A DNA stretch of 33,481 nucleotides from Sedimentisphaerales bacterium (GTDB taxonomy: Bacteria; Planctomycetota; Phycisphaerae; Sedimentisphaerales; Anaerohalosphaeraceae), in contig JAFGQP010000214.1 of assembly GCA_016935635.1 (NCBI GenBank), positions 1 to 33,481 on the forward strand, in the 5' to 3' direction. Position numbers and translations under genes: made by a program. Below the pieces are notes generated by a model. The model ran no database searches. It was not told where the DNA came from and saw nothing but the letters and a program-made list of their open reading frames with translations. Shown here piece after piece: positions 1 through 9,719 of this stretch. Position 1 is the first letter of the stretch, and each line of letters opens with the position of its first letter.

Positions 1-1872
1 GCACATTATGATAATGTGATCGGTGCGATGTGGATTCATCCGGCGGCCTGTCAGCCGCCCAGCGGAACTGTGGCACATGAATTTGCCCATGCCCTGCAAT
101 GCCAGAGTTTCATCGAGTATCCCGGCACCGGCTTCCAGCATTACTCGTCTGGATTTTTCTGGGAAGCTCATGCCAACTTTATGATGCTGCAGTGCTATCC
201 GGATAATTGGAACGGAGTTGACCTTGTCAATTTTATGAATCACCAGCATTTCCACTACAGCAGTACCCGGCATCGTTACAACAACATGCTGTTCAAGCAG
301 TACATTGAAGACAAACGCGGTATCGAGATGGTCAACCGGCTTTGGCGGGAATCCGATGCCGATACGGAGCATCCGCTCCAGACATATATGCGTTTAACGG
401 GCATGACTCAGCCTCAGTTAAACGATGAATTCGGCGAATACGCCATGAAAAATGTCAATTTTGATTATTCGGTTGGCGCACGAATCAGGTATGAGTTTGC
501 CAATCGTTTTGCACTTAACTATTTAACCCGTCGTTTCACGATGCTCGAGCCGATGTCCGGACAGGCCAACGCCTACAAAGTTCCTTACTACATGGCGCCT
601 CAGGATTATGGCTATAATATTATCCAGCTTGATCCGGATAGCCCAACAGCGACGATCGATATGAAATTTTATGGTCAGCGCAATGATCCTGCCGGCGGTG
701 CTGAATACCGTTTTGGTTTCGTTGCACTCAACGGTTTAACGTCACGCCATAGCGAACTGTACGCTGCTTCAGGCGGCATGGAAATACCTGCCAGTTTTAC
801 AATGCAGGCCAATGAAACAGAATTATACCTTGTCGTCTTGGGTGCACCAGCCGAGCACCACAATTATAACTGGGAAGAAGGCTGGCCCAAGTACTACCGC
901 TACCCATGGCAAATACAGATTACCGGAGCGACTCCCTTTGTGAATAACCACAAATACACTGCCGGCTCTTATCATCCCAAAGGCGGTGGCTTTGTGGCAA
1001 ACACTGCGACCGTTGCACCGACGGCCTATGTTGGCCCCAATGCAGTCGTTTTGGGCAATTCCAGAGTTCAGGGCAATGCCCGCATTGAGGACATGGCTTC
1101 AGTTGTCGGTGGGGCTGTCGTTAAAGACAAGGCTATTGTGCGTCATGCAGGATTTGCCGTTGGGGGAACCATCCAGGACTCAGCCGTGCTTGAAGAGAGT
1201 GCGGCGCATTTTGGTGGAATCTTAGGCGGAACTTATGTTGGCGGCGGCGATGCTACAGGTCACGCCGACTGTTCCAGCGGCTACTACCGGCAGGAACCGA
1301 ACGGAAATAACGGCAGAACCGCCTGTGACGGCTTGACCACTCATCCCGCCAACGTTGATGTCAACCCAGCATTTCCGGATTATATATTTAACGGTGCTCC
1401 TGGGGTTGATGCCGGTGATGATATCGTCACATGGCTGGTCGGGGGGACGGTTACGGAGATCCTCAATGGTGCTCTCATTACGGACGATGGTATTCCGGCT
1501 GCTGCAGCAACGGTTTGGACGGTTGATCCGACAACTGATATCACGGTCGTTTCGCTCGCGAGTCTGACAACCGATGTGACAATCACCGCGGTTGGGACTT
1601 ACACCCTGACGCTGACAGCCGATGATACGGAAAAGATCGGCGCCGATACGATGAAGATTCGCGTGTATACCGATGCCTGTGATGCCGCAAAGGCTGAAAA
1701 CGGTTATACTACGGCCGTTGCGGACGCCCGCGGCGATTTTGATTACAACTGTATGGTTGATTTGGATGACTTTTCAACCCTGGCTTCAGCATGGCTTGTT
1801 TCGTTTGATTTGAATGACCTTGCACAGGTTGCATCGGAATGGCTTGTTTCGAGCGAGTATGTAAAACCGTAG
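1..1872 (+). CDS. DUF6055-type secreted metallopeptidase, 5'-truncated by window edge, with beta-helix, PKD-like and dockerin-like tail
   Basis: The reading frame is open from base 1, so the true start and any signal peptide lie upstream. A zincin motif H-E-F-A-H is encoded at 76-90. A downstream W-E-A-H-A-N-F segment supplies a plausible third zinc ligand (Glu), which suggests a gluzincin-like peptidase. From about 1010 to 1240 there are short hexapeptide-like repeats (TAYVGPNA, GNARIED, KDKAIVRHA) typical of left-handed beta-helices. A PKD/Ig-like domain follows (about 1400-1670), then a dockerin-like calcium loop DFDYNCMVDLDD and a shortened second copy FDLNDLAQVASEWL. The catalytic and beta-helix parts closely match the gene at 9720, so the two are paralogues. 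It probably acts outside the cell, with the tail serving attachment or complex formation. Family membership is well supported; peptidase activity and substrate are inferred. Confidence 0.85.
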   Translation, partial: AHYDNVIGAMWIHPAACQPPSGTVAHEFAHALQCQSFIEYPGTGFQHYSSGFFWEAHANFMMLQCYPDNWNGVDLVNFMNHQHFHYSSTRHRYNNMLFKQYIEDKRGIEMVNRLWRESDADTEHPLQTYMRLTGMTQPQLNDEFGEYAMKNVNFDYSVGARIRYEFANRFALNYLTRRFTMLEPMSGQANAYKVPYYMAPQDYGYNIIQLDPDSPTATIDMKFYGQRNDPAGGAEYRFGFVALNGLTSRHSELYAASGGMEIPASFTMQANETELYLVVLGAPAEHHNYNWEEGWPKYYRYPWQIQITGATPFVNNHKYTAGSYHPKGGGFVANTATVAPTAYVGPNAVVLGNSRVQGNARIEDMASVVGGAVVKDKAIVRHAGFAVGGTIQDSAVLEESAAHFGGILGGTYVGGGDATGHADCSSGYYRQEPNGNNGRTACDGLTTHPANVDVNPAFPDYIFNGAPGVDAGDDIVTWLVGGTVTEILNGALITDDGIPAAAATVWTVDPTTDITVVSLASLTTDVTITAVGTYTLTLTADDTEKIGADTMKIRVYTDACDAAKAENGYTTAVADARGDFDYNCMVDLDDFSTLASAWLVSFDLNDLAQVASEWLVSSEYVKP

Positions 1873-1875
1873 CAG

Positions 1876-1898
1876 TTGCGTGCGTGTAGACGCGGCAA
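1876..1898 (+). terminator. Stem-loop just after the first gene, possible terminator
   Basis: TTGC and GCGT (1876-1885) pair with ACGC and GCAA (1890-1898) around a GTAG loop, with a small internal loop. It begins 3 bases after the TAG stop. There is no clear T-run downstream, so intrinsic termination is uncertain. Confidence 0.3.
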
Positions 1899-2079
1899 GT
1901 GAGAACAAATAATAAGTTGGTTTTCTATGGAATGGACCAAATAAATACCTTGTTGGGCATCGCCGTGCCGGTTTCCCCGTATGATCGGTATTAATAATAG
2001 GCTGATTAATGCAACATGGTTGTTGTGTTAACGCAGGTTAAAGTTTTTAAGGAAAATTCAGGTAGAAAGGATTGGTTTC

Positions 2080-4551
2080 GTGTATTCAATAAAAAAGACC
2101 GTAAAATACCAGTTCATATTGATTGTGTCGTTACTGTATACATGTGTCTGCATAGCGTCGGAATCCCAGGGAACCATTAAAATGGTTCCGTTTCAACAGG
2201 TAAAAATGGATGATGTGATCTGGGCGCCGCGTATCAAGATGCTGGTTGGGGAGACGCTGCCTCATGCCTTTACCCAGACGGAAGTGGCCCAGCGGCGGCT
2301 GCGGATGTGCGCTGAATACCTGGAAAACAAAGGCGGTCCCAAGCCTGAAGCGCATCGGTTTAATACGTCGGACCTTTATAAAGTTATGGAGGGGGCGGCG
2401 CTGATGATTGCCGCTGAGCCGAATCCCGAGATCGGGGCCACTATGGATCGCATTATCGATATTATTGCAAGGGCTCAGCAGGCGGATGGCTACCTGTATG
2501 TTTCGCATATCTGCGGCAATCCGATTGTGGAGGAGATGGGGCCTCGTCCTTACAGTTATGTGCTCCACAGTCATGAGCTTTATAATGTGGGGCATCTGTA
2601 TGAAGCGGCCGTGGCGTATGCTCAGGCGACCGGCAAGACCAAACTGCTGGATGTTGCGGAAAAGAGTGCCCGGCATATCAACAAGGCATTCTTTGAGGGA
2701 GATCCCAACTATAATGACGGCAAGCCCGTCAACCAGGCGCCGGGGCATGAGGAAATCGAGCTGGGGCTGATGAAGCTGTATAATTATACGGGCAAGCGGC
2801 TGTATCTGGATATGGCCAAGCGTTTTCTGGATATCCGCGGGGTGACGTATATTCCGGACGGGACGGGGGTGAATTCGCCGACGTATGCCCAGCAGCACGC
2901 GCCGGTGGCCAAACAGACCGAGGCGGTGGGTCATGCGGTTCGCGCGACGTATTTATATGCGGCTATGGCCGAGGCGGACAGTCTTCTGGGTTCGACGGAT
3001 TACAGCTTTGCCCTGGATTCCATCTGGCACAATATTGTGGATACGAAGATGCATATTACCGGCGGGCTGGGGGCGGTGCACGGGATTGAGGGATTCGGGC
3101 CGTCGTATGAGCTGCCCAACAAGGATACATATCTGGAAACCTGTGCGGCGGTGGGGAATGTGTTTTTCAATATGCGGATGTTTTTGAAATATCATGATGG
3201 CAAATATGCGGATGTGGCGGAGGCGGCGCTGCTGAATAACTGTCTGTCGGGGGTGGGGCTGGACGGCAAGAGCTTTTTCTATCCGAATCCGCTGGAGGCC
3301 GATTATGGTCACGGTCCCCGTTCCGGCTGGTTTGGTACCGCGTGCTGTCCGTCTAATATCGCACGTTTGATCCCGCAGATTCCCGGCTATATGTACGCGA
3401 CCGATGGCAAACAGCTTTATACGGTGCTTTACGGCAGCAGCCGGACCGCGGTTGAACTGAACGGGATGAAGGTTGCATTAAGGCAGACGACGGATTATCC
3501 GTATTCGGGGGAGATTGGGTTGCAGGTTGATCCGCAACAGGCGGTTCGGTTTAAATTGAATCTTCGGATTCCGACGTGGGCGGGCAGTCAATTGGTGCCC
3601 GGTCGGCTGTATGCGTACAGCGAGCCGTCTTCGGGATGGACGGTTGAGGTTAATGGTCAAGGCATTCGGCCTGAGGTCGAAAAAGGTTTTGCGGTGATCG
3701 AGCGGGTCTGGAACCCGGGGGATCGAATTAGCCTGAAGCTGCCGATGCCGCTGAAGGCCAATACCTGCATCGAGCAGGTTGCGGCCAATCGCGGGCGAGT
3801 GTCCTTTTCGCGCGGGCCGCTGGTGTATTGTGCCGAAGGCATCGATAACGGCGGGGCGGTGCAGCGTTTTTATGTTGATCCGACGAAAGCGAAGACCGGA
3901 GCCAAAACGCAGACGATTGACTCCGGTGTTCTGGCGGGATTAACAGAAGTGACAATCCCGGCGAAGGAATTATCAGGCCCTGATCGGACATTCAAAGACG
4001 CTACGCTGAAGCTGATTCCGTATTTTGCCTGGAGCAATCGGGACCGCAGTTCAATGATTACATGGATTGGTACAAAAGAAGAACTGGCCAAACCCGATCC
4101 TCGCGATCCGGCCAATATAAAATATGCGTCCGTGACGGCATCGCATACCTGTGACAGTGACACGGTCGATGCGATCCGAATGGATCAAACGCCAAAGTCG
4201 TCTTCGGATGGTTCTATTCAGCGATGGACCAGCTGGCCGCAGACCGGTCAATCCCAGTGGGTAGAAATCGGCCTTGGCGAGGTCAAGCAGATCCGCAACG
4301 TTGGTGTCTATTGGTACAATGATAATGGCGGCGTTCAGTTGCCCGGTGAATGGTATCTGCAGGCACCGTCTGATTCCGGCTGGAAAAAGATTGAGATATA
4401 CAACACAGATCAATACAGCACGCTGGTTGACAACTACAACACAGTCCATCCGGCACAGTCGCTTAAAACAGACAAAATTCGTATCGTTATGAAGCCGCGG
4501 CACAACGATACCTGCGTTGGAATCCTTGCTGTTAATATCGAAACCAAGTGA
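2080..4551 (+). CDS. Secreted GH127-type (DUF1680) beta-L-arabinofuranosidase with C-terminal discoidin-like domain
   Basis: The GTG start at 2080 follows an AGAAAGG ribosome-binding sequence (2064-2070). The 823-residue product starts with a signal peptide (hydrophobic ILIVSLLYTCVCIA). The DUF1680 alpha/alpha-barrel spans roughly residues 35-640. The GH127 zinc site is visible: E353-T-C355 and C422-C423 in the ACCPSN motif. E337 lies 16 residues before E353, the same spacing as the acid/base Glu322 and zinc ligand Glu338 of Bifidobacterium HypBA1. By homology C422 is the nucleophile. Residues from about 685 to the end resemble an F5/8-type C (CBM32-like) fold. HypBA1-type enzymes release L-arabinose from beta-1,2-linked arabinofuranosyl oligosaccharides of hydroxyproline-rich glycoproteins. 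Two more DUF1680 genes lie downstream. The family is certain; the exact linkage is inferred. Confidence 0.92.
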   Translation: MYSIKKTVKYQFILIVSLLYTCVCIASESQGTIKMVPFQQVKMDDVIWAPRIKMLVGETLPHAFTQTEVAQRRLRMCAEYLENKGGPKPEAHRFNTSDLYKVMEGAALMIAAEPNPEIGATMDRIIDIIARAQQADGYLYVSHICGNPIVEEMGPRPYSYVLHSHELYNVGHLYEAAVAYAQATGKTKLLDVAEKSARHINKAFFEGDPNYNDGKPVNQAPGHEEIELGLMKLYNYTGKRLYLDMAKRFLDIRGVTYIPDGTGVNSPTYAQQHAPVAKQTEAVGHAVRATYLYAAMAEADSLLGSTDYSFALDSIWHNIVDTKMHITGGLGAVHGIEGFGPSYELPNKDTYLETCAAVGNVFFNMRMFLKYHDGKYADVAEAALLNNCLSGVGLDGKSFFYPNPLEADYGHGPRSGWFGTACCPSNIARLIPQIPGYMYATDGKQLYTVLYGSSRTAVELNGMKVALRQTTDYPYSGEIGLQVDPQQAVRFKLNLRIPTWAGSQLVPGRLYAYSEPSSGWTVEVNGQGIRPEVEKGFAVIERVWNPGDRISLKLPMPLKANTCIEQVAANRGRVSFSRGPLVYCAEGIDNGGAVQRFYVDPTKAKTGAKTQTIDSGVLAGLTEVTIPAKELSGPDRTFKDATLKLIPYFAWSNRDRSSMITWIGTKEELAKPDPRDPANIKYASVTASHTCDSDTVDAIRMDQTPKSSSDGSIQRWTSWPQTGQSQWVEIGLGEVKQIRNVGVYWYNDNGGVQLPGEWYLQAPSDSGWKKIEIYNTDQYSTLVDNYNTVHPAQSLKTDKIRIVMKPRHNDTCVGILAVNIETK

Positions 4552-4637
4552 GAGTATTAAAGAGTTCAAAAAAGCTGATTGAAATGCGACTGATTGTATC
4601 AAAAAATCAAAGTGAGCTTCCAATTGGATAACATGCC

Positions 4638-6704
4638 ATGAAGCAGGTAAAGATTGTCTTGATTCTTTTGGTTTGCTCGGCGGTTAGTTATGCGGCCATT
4701 TTCGAAGGTGACCTGAATCGTGATTTAAGGATTGATTTATCGGACCTCATGATTTTCGCAGAACAGTGGCTTGATCCTTCCGGCTGCTCAGGACGGAAAG
4801 ATTGCGCGGATATGGACGGTCTTGGGGGTGTCAATTTTAGTGATTTGGCTGTTATTGCTAAACGGTGGATGATGGATACGCCGACGCCGATTATAACAGA
4901 ATTCAGTGCTTCCAATACTTCCTTGCTGCGGGATGAGGACGGTCAGTCCTCGGACTGGATTGAAATCTATAATCCGCTGTCATACGCTATTGACCTGACG
5001 GGATGGGCATTGACGGATAATAAAGAGAAGCCGACGAAGTGGCCGTTCCCGGAGATGACACTTGACGCCGGTCAGTATCTTGTTGTGTTTGCATCCAATA
5101 AAGACCGCGACGATCCGGCGAGTGAATTGCATACGAACTTTGTGCTGGATCCGGATGGTGAGTACCTGGCGCTGAACATGGATAACGGCGGGACTGTTGT
5201 TCAGGAGTTCGACCACTACCCGCGTCAGTATCGGGATGTCAGCTACGGCCTGTCGCAGCAGGCTGAAACCGAGTTGGATTTTGTCGATAAGGAATCCATG
5301 CAGGGATACTTTGTCGCACCGACACCCGGGACGAAAAACGGCGTTGCGGAGGCAGTGACAGGCCCGATGATTGATGATATCCTGCAGACGCCCGAATTGC
5401 CCGCTGATGCCGATGATCTGATTGTTACAGCTACTGTTTCTGAAACCGCCTCTGCGATCGATCCCCAAAGCGTTCGATTGCATTACCGGGTCATGTATGG
5501 CCCGGAAGTAACTGTTTCGATGACCGATGATGGAACCGGCAGTGATGTTACAGCAGATGACACTATTTATACCGGGGTGATTCCTGCGGCCGTGTCCTCT
5601 AGCAAGGAAATGGTTCGGTATTATATTACCGCTTCGAATATCCAGGAGAATACGACGCGATTTCCGCTTTATAAGTCGCCGCAGTTTTCAGAGCAGTACT
5701 ATGGCACCGTTATCGGCAGCAATACCATACCGACACAAATGGATATGTTCTGGTGGTTCGTCGAAGATCCGACATGGTATATTCGTCCTTCTGACGGCTT
5801 ATATACGGATGAATATACGGCATCGTCGCTGTTTTACAAGGGCCGGTTTTATGATAATGTCCGAACCCGCATCCGCGGTGCTTCGTCTGTAGTACATAAA
5901 TTCCCCAAGCAGAGCCTGAAGCTGGAGTTTAATCAGGAGAATCGTTTTTATTATTCGCCAGAGATGGATAAGCTCAACGAGATCAATGTCAATGCCCTCA
6001 GCGTCGATAAAGGGTTCATTCGGAATCACTTGTCCATGAAGGCATTTGGAGACAGCGGTAGTCCCTATTCGACATCCGATATGTGGCTGTGCTATCAAAA
6101 CGGCCAGTTTCACAGCGTGGTCAATTTCGTCGAACAAGTCGATGAACAGTATCTGAAGCGAAACGATCTCCCTGCCAACGGTGCCTTATATAAGATTTTT
6201 AATTACCTGGATAATTCGGTGGATCGGCCCGCCTGGTATCCCGGAGTCAACCCGGATACGCTTGACGGTGTCGAAAAGAAAACACGCCAGTGGGAGGACA
6301 ATTCGGACCTTCAGGCTCTGGTGAACGGAATAAGAACGTCGACTGATCGGGCCCGATTCTTGTTCGACAGTATCAACATTCCAGAAGTAATTAATGTGAT
6401 GTGTGGCAATATCATCAATCAGTGCTGGGATCGGTTTGAGAAGAACTATTACATGTATTGCGATACCGAGGGCAGCGGTCAGTGGTATCTTTTGCCGTGG
6501 GATCAGGACCTGGGCTGGGGTTATTTGGGATGGATGAATGATAATCTCAGCGGAACTCACAGCACTATGTCACACCCTCTCTATGGTGAGCAAGAACATC
6601 CCAATGCTTATGGTCAGTGGCACCGGCTTGATGAGGCGATGCTGGACAATCCGACAATCAGACAAATGTATCTTCGGCGTCTTCGGACGGTTCTGGACGA
6701 GTAA
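4638..6704 (+). CDS. CotH-kinase family secreted protein with N-terminal dockerin-like and lamin-tail domains (ends at in-frame TAA)
   Basis: The product has a signal peptide (cleavage near SYA-AIF). A dockerin-like pair of calcium loops follows directly (DLNRDLRIDLSD at about residue 25 and DMDGLGGVNFSD at about 54), an unusual N-terminal position. Next come a lamin-tail domain (about 85-205), a fibronectin/Ig-like stretch (about 243-335) and a CotH kinase-like domain (about 365-688). CotH hallmarks seen are RGASS with K424 in HKFPKQSLKLEF, and PWDQDLGWG with D622 and D624. CotH proteins are atypical secreted protein kinases; the target here is unknown. TAA at codon 689 interrupts the frame in mid-domain, and the same frame then stays open to 9338, so this is the front part of one larger gene. 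No strong Shine-Dalgarno is seen before the ATG, so the start is moderately sure. Confidence 0.8.
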   Translation: MKQVKIVLILLVCSAVSYAAIFEGDLNRDLRIDLSDLMIFAEQWLDPSGCSGRKDCADMDGLGGVNFSDLAVIAKRWMMDTPTPIITEFSASNTSLLRDEDGQSSDWIEIYNPLSYAIDLTGWALTDNKEKPTKWPFPEMTLDAGQYLVVFASNKDRDDPASELHTNFVLDPDGEYLALNMDNGGTVVQEFDHYPRQYRDVSYGLSQQAETELDFVDKESMQGYFVAPTPGTKNGVAEAVTGPMIDDILQTPELPADADDLIVTATVSETASAIDPQSVRLHYRVMYGPEVTVSMTDDGTGSDVTADDTIYTGVIPAAVSSSKEMVRYYITASNIQENTTRFPLYKSPQFSEQYYGTVIGSNTIPTQMDMFWWFVEDPTWYIRPSDGLYTDEYTASSLFYKGRFYDNVRTRIRGASSVVHKFPKQSLKLEFNQENRFYYSPEMDKLNEINVNALSVDKGFIRNHLSMKAFGDSGSPYSTSDMWLCYQNGQFHSVVNFVEQVDEQYLKRNDLPANGALYKIFNYLDNSVDRPAWYPGVNPDTLDGVEKKTRQWEDNSDLQALVNGIRTSTDRARFLFDSINIPEVINVMCGNIINQCWDRFEKNYYMYCDTEGSGQWYLLPWDQDLGWGYLGWMNDNLSGTHSTMSHPLYGEQEHPNAYGQWHRLDEAMLDNPTIRQMYLRRLRTVLDE

Positions 6705-9338
6705 CTTCAGGCCCCAACCACGCCGGCGAACGAACGAAAACTTGAGGCGTATATTAATCAGATGATCGCCCAAATCGGCACGGAGGTAGATGCGGATAAA
6801 GCTAAGTGGGGTGTGACCTTCGGCAGTTTTCGCTATTTCCAGGCGGAAATGAATATGCTCATTAAAAATTATCTTGTTCCCAAGCGAAACACACTGTATA
6901 TCACGCACGGCCCATCCGGGACAGGACTGCTGCCGGAAGCACAGGTTGGCAATCCGGTGATTGTCTTGCGTGATTACCAAGTCAATCCCGGTGCGAATAT
7001 TATCAACGATCCAGCCATTAGTCCGCAGGAATGCGAATATGTCGAGCTTGAAAATCCCAACAGTTACGCTGTTGATATCTCCGGCTGGAAACTGACCGGC
7101 GGCGTGGAATTTACCTTCAAACCGGGTACTGTCATTGCATCGCATAGCAGTCTGTATGTCTGTCCTAATGTGAAAGCGTTCCTCATGCGGAATGAAAGTC
7201 CGAAAGGCGGCGAAGGTCTCTTCGTCGTTGGCGACTATGACGGCCATCTGTCTAATTGGGGAGAGACGGTAAATCTTTTGGCAGCCGATGGTGCCATGAT
7301 TTACACGTTTTCTTATGCCGCAAATCCCAGCGACCAGCAGCGGTATCTGCGAATCAGTGAAATGATGTATCATCCTTCGACTCCGGATGGCGTGACCGCC
7401 TTTGAGGATGAGGATTTTGAGTATATTGAGTTGAAAAACATTGGAACCGAATCGCTGTCGCTGGTTGGCGTGCGGCTGACTGACGGAGCCAGCTATGCTT
7501 TCCCGCTGACATCATCATATTCAGAGAAGCTGGATTTACTGGACTATACGGATGCGTGGAAATATGACCAGACTGATACGGATTTAAAGGTGAGCTGGCG
7601 ACAGTCTGGCTACGATGACGCCGGCTGGCTGTCCGGGGCCGGGCTTTTGTACGTTAAACCGTCCGATTTGCCGGAGCCGAAGAATACGCTTCTGATGCTT
7701 GGCCCGAGGACATTTTATTTCCGGACACATTTCAACTTTCCATCTGCTCCGTCGGTCTATGAGTCAGTTGAACTGAAGTTGTCAACGATACTGGATGACG
7801 GGGCGGTGGTCTACTTGAATGGCCAGGAGGTTTTTCGGCTTGGTGTTTCTGAAGGACAGACACACAGCTCTCTTTCCAGCCGGCTTGTCGGGGATGCGGT
7901 TGTTGAAGGGCCATTCGTGATTCCGTCAGATAATCTGGTCCAAGGTGATAATATTCTGGCTGTTGAGGTCCATCAGCAGTCCGACAGCAGCAGCGATGTT
8001 GTGTGGGGCTGTCAATTGCAGGCGATAGTAACAATTCAGACGGCTGGTCAAACGCTTCAACCGGAACAGCATCTTGTGATTTGTAAAAATGCCGAGGCAT
8101 TTGCAGAGCGGTATGATTTAACGGGTATTCTAATTGCAGACGGAAACTATACCGGTAATTTGAGTAATTCTGGCGAGATGATCAACCTCGAAGACATGAC
8201 CGGTTCGACTATTCAGAGCTTTTCGTATAAAGACGGCTGGTATCCCGTGACCGACGGTGGTGGATTTTCGTTGACGGTCATTGACACAACAGCCGCGAAT
8301 GACCTCAGTAAAAAATCCAGTTGGAAACCCAGCAGCACATTAGGCGGCTCGCCGGGCCAGGCCGACACCGGTTCAATCCCGCTGCCGGGTTCGATTGTGA
8401 TTAATGAATTGCTTGCCCACTCCCATGATGTGGCTCCGGACTGGATCGAACTTTACAATACGACCGACCAGCCCATCAATATCGGGGGATGGTACATCGG
8501 TGACAGCGGTTCTACCGACGAAGCTCTGATGAAATATCAAATTCCGCTGGGTACGATCATCCCGGCGTATGGATTTGCGGTTTTTTATGAAGAAACGGAT
8601 TTTACGGACTTTGCGTTCAGTGTAAACGGGGAAACCGCATATCTGACGTCCGCGGTCGATGGCCAATTAGGCAGCTATCGCATCAGCGAAAGTTTCAGCG
8701 CCTCGCCTACCGGTATCGCATTCGGGCGTTACTATAAAGCCAGCACCGACAGTTATAATTTCGTGCTGATGAGTACGAATACGCCCGGAGCCGCCAATGC
8801 TTATCCGTTGGTTGGCCCCCTTGTCATCAGTGAAATCATGTACCATCCGCCCCAGTTAAAAGACGCTGAATATGTTGAACTGCTGAATATCAGCAATGAA
8901 ACGGTACACCTATATGATGTGGCCAAAGGGGCTGGCTGGAAATTCGCTGACGATGGCGGCTTTGAGTTTTACTTCCCGGCCGACTCAGCTATCGCACCCG
9001 GCGAACGGATTCTCATTGTTAAAAATCCTGTGGCTTTTGCCAGTGAATTTACCGCCGCTGCAGGGACCCAGATATTTGCGTGGAGCGGGGACGGCAACTT
9101 GAGCAATTCCGGCGAGGAAATCCAATTGTCGATGCCTGGCGATATTGACAGCGAGGGCACACGCTATTATATTCGGATTGACCGGGTCGTCTACAGCGAC
9201 GGCTCTCACCCGGAGGACGCGGACCCGTGGCCTGTTGCCGCCGATGGCAATGGACAGTCGTTGCATCGCATCGACCATAATGCTTATGGCAATGATGTCC
9301 TCAACTGGACCGCTGCGGCACCAACGCCGGTTATGTAG
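6705..9338 (+). pseudogene. Continuation of the CotH gene after the in-frame TAA: repeated lamin-tail domains with a nested galactose-binding-like module
   Basis: This stretch continues the frame of the preceding CotH gene with no further stop for about 2.6 kb. Codons from 6705 (LQAPTTPANERKLEAYINQM) are the expected end of a CotH domain. Numbering through the stop, lamin-tail domains are recognisable at about residues 772-894, 900-1190 (interrupted), 1251-1388 and 1393-1564. The second carries an insert at about 965-1130 with a galactose-binding-like pattern (ILDDGAVVYLNGQEVFR, then NILAVEVHQ). The ATG at 6762 has no ribosome-binding site and sits inside the CotH domain, so separate translation from it is unlikely. 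Lamin-tail domains in bacteria are found on secreted or surface proteins. It may be a recently inactivated half, a readthrough product, or the result of a base-call error. Confidence 0.7.
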
Positions 9339-9370
9339 GTTTTCCTGCCCGTCGAAAGAAAACGGAAAAC
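9339..9370 (+). terminator. Inverted repeat after the CotH/lamin-tail gene
   Basis: GTTTTCC (9339-9345) pairs perfectly with GGAAAAC (9364-9370) across an 18-base loop directly after the TAG stop. No T-run follows. It may be a 3' processing or weak termination structure. Confidence 0.25.
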
Positions 9371-9536
9371 AATGAATCTCGAAGCGGAAGGACTTCAGCG
9401 ATGGACTTAAAGCAACGTAATCGTCGCAATATTTGTGAACGATTACAGTATTTCTAATGAACAGTTCAATTTCTTTTATGGTATTTTAATATTGATTACG
9501 GAAAAAAATATTATGTGGTGTCCGGCATGTTGTAGC

Positions 9537-9580
9537 TGTGTCATCGCAGGCGTTAATAACTAAACGTTTACGATGACACA
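9537..9580. promoter_or_regulatory. Candidate operator: perfect 10-bp inverted repeat flanking a TAAACGTTTA palindrome
   Basis: TGTGTCATCG (9537-9546) and CGATGACACA (9571-9580) are perfect inverted repeats. The 10-base palindrome TAAACGTTTA fills 9561-9570, immediately next to the right arm. Palindromes centred on CG within AAACGTTT are typical of LacI-family sugar-responsive repressors. It lies about 140 bases before the 9720 gene. No LacI-family gene is in the window, so the regulator is unknown. Confidence 0.4.
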
Positions 9581-9719
9581 GTACTCCCGCGAAATCAAAA
9601 GGTTAGAAGGGAATCTATCCTAATGTTAAGACGTATTCCCAATCTAATGATTTTAGCGATAAACGAGAAAATATTGCGGAGTTTTTTATGTTTATAAATA
9701 TTATCAAGGAGGTCTTACG

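Larger units (their letters stand above)
9339..9719. other. Gene-free upstream region of the second metallopeptidase gene
   Basis: There is no convincing coding sequence in this 381-base stretch. It holds the inverted repeat at 9339-9370, a palindromic candidate operator at 9537-9580, AT-rich sequence, and a strong AAGGAGG ribosome-binding site at 9706-9712 that sets the ATG at 9720. No -35/-10 pair with good spacing was identified. Confidence 0.5.

Noticed and set aside
2131-2934. 267-codon open frame on the minus strand
   Set aside because: It lies fully antisense to the strongly supported GH127 gene, its translation is rich in His, Arg and Ile without domain pattern, and it has no ribosome-binding site.
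6570-7373. 267-codon open frame on the minus strand
   Set aside because: Antisense to the CotH/lamin-tail gene, whose domains are clear; no recognisable family.
6705-9338. A frameshift or a separate gene starting at ATG 6762
   Set aside because: Both halves are in the same frame and only a TAA separates them. The 6762 ATG lacks a ribosome-binding site and falls inside the CotH domain.
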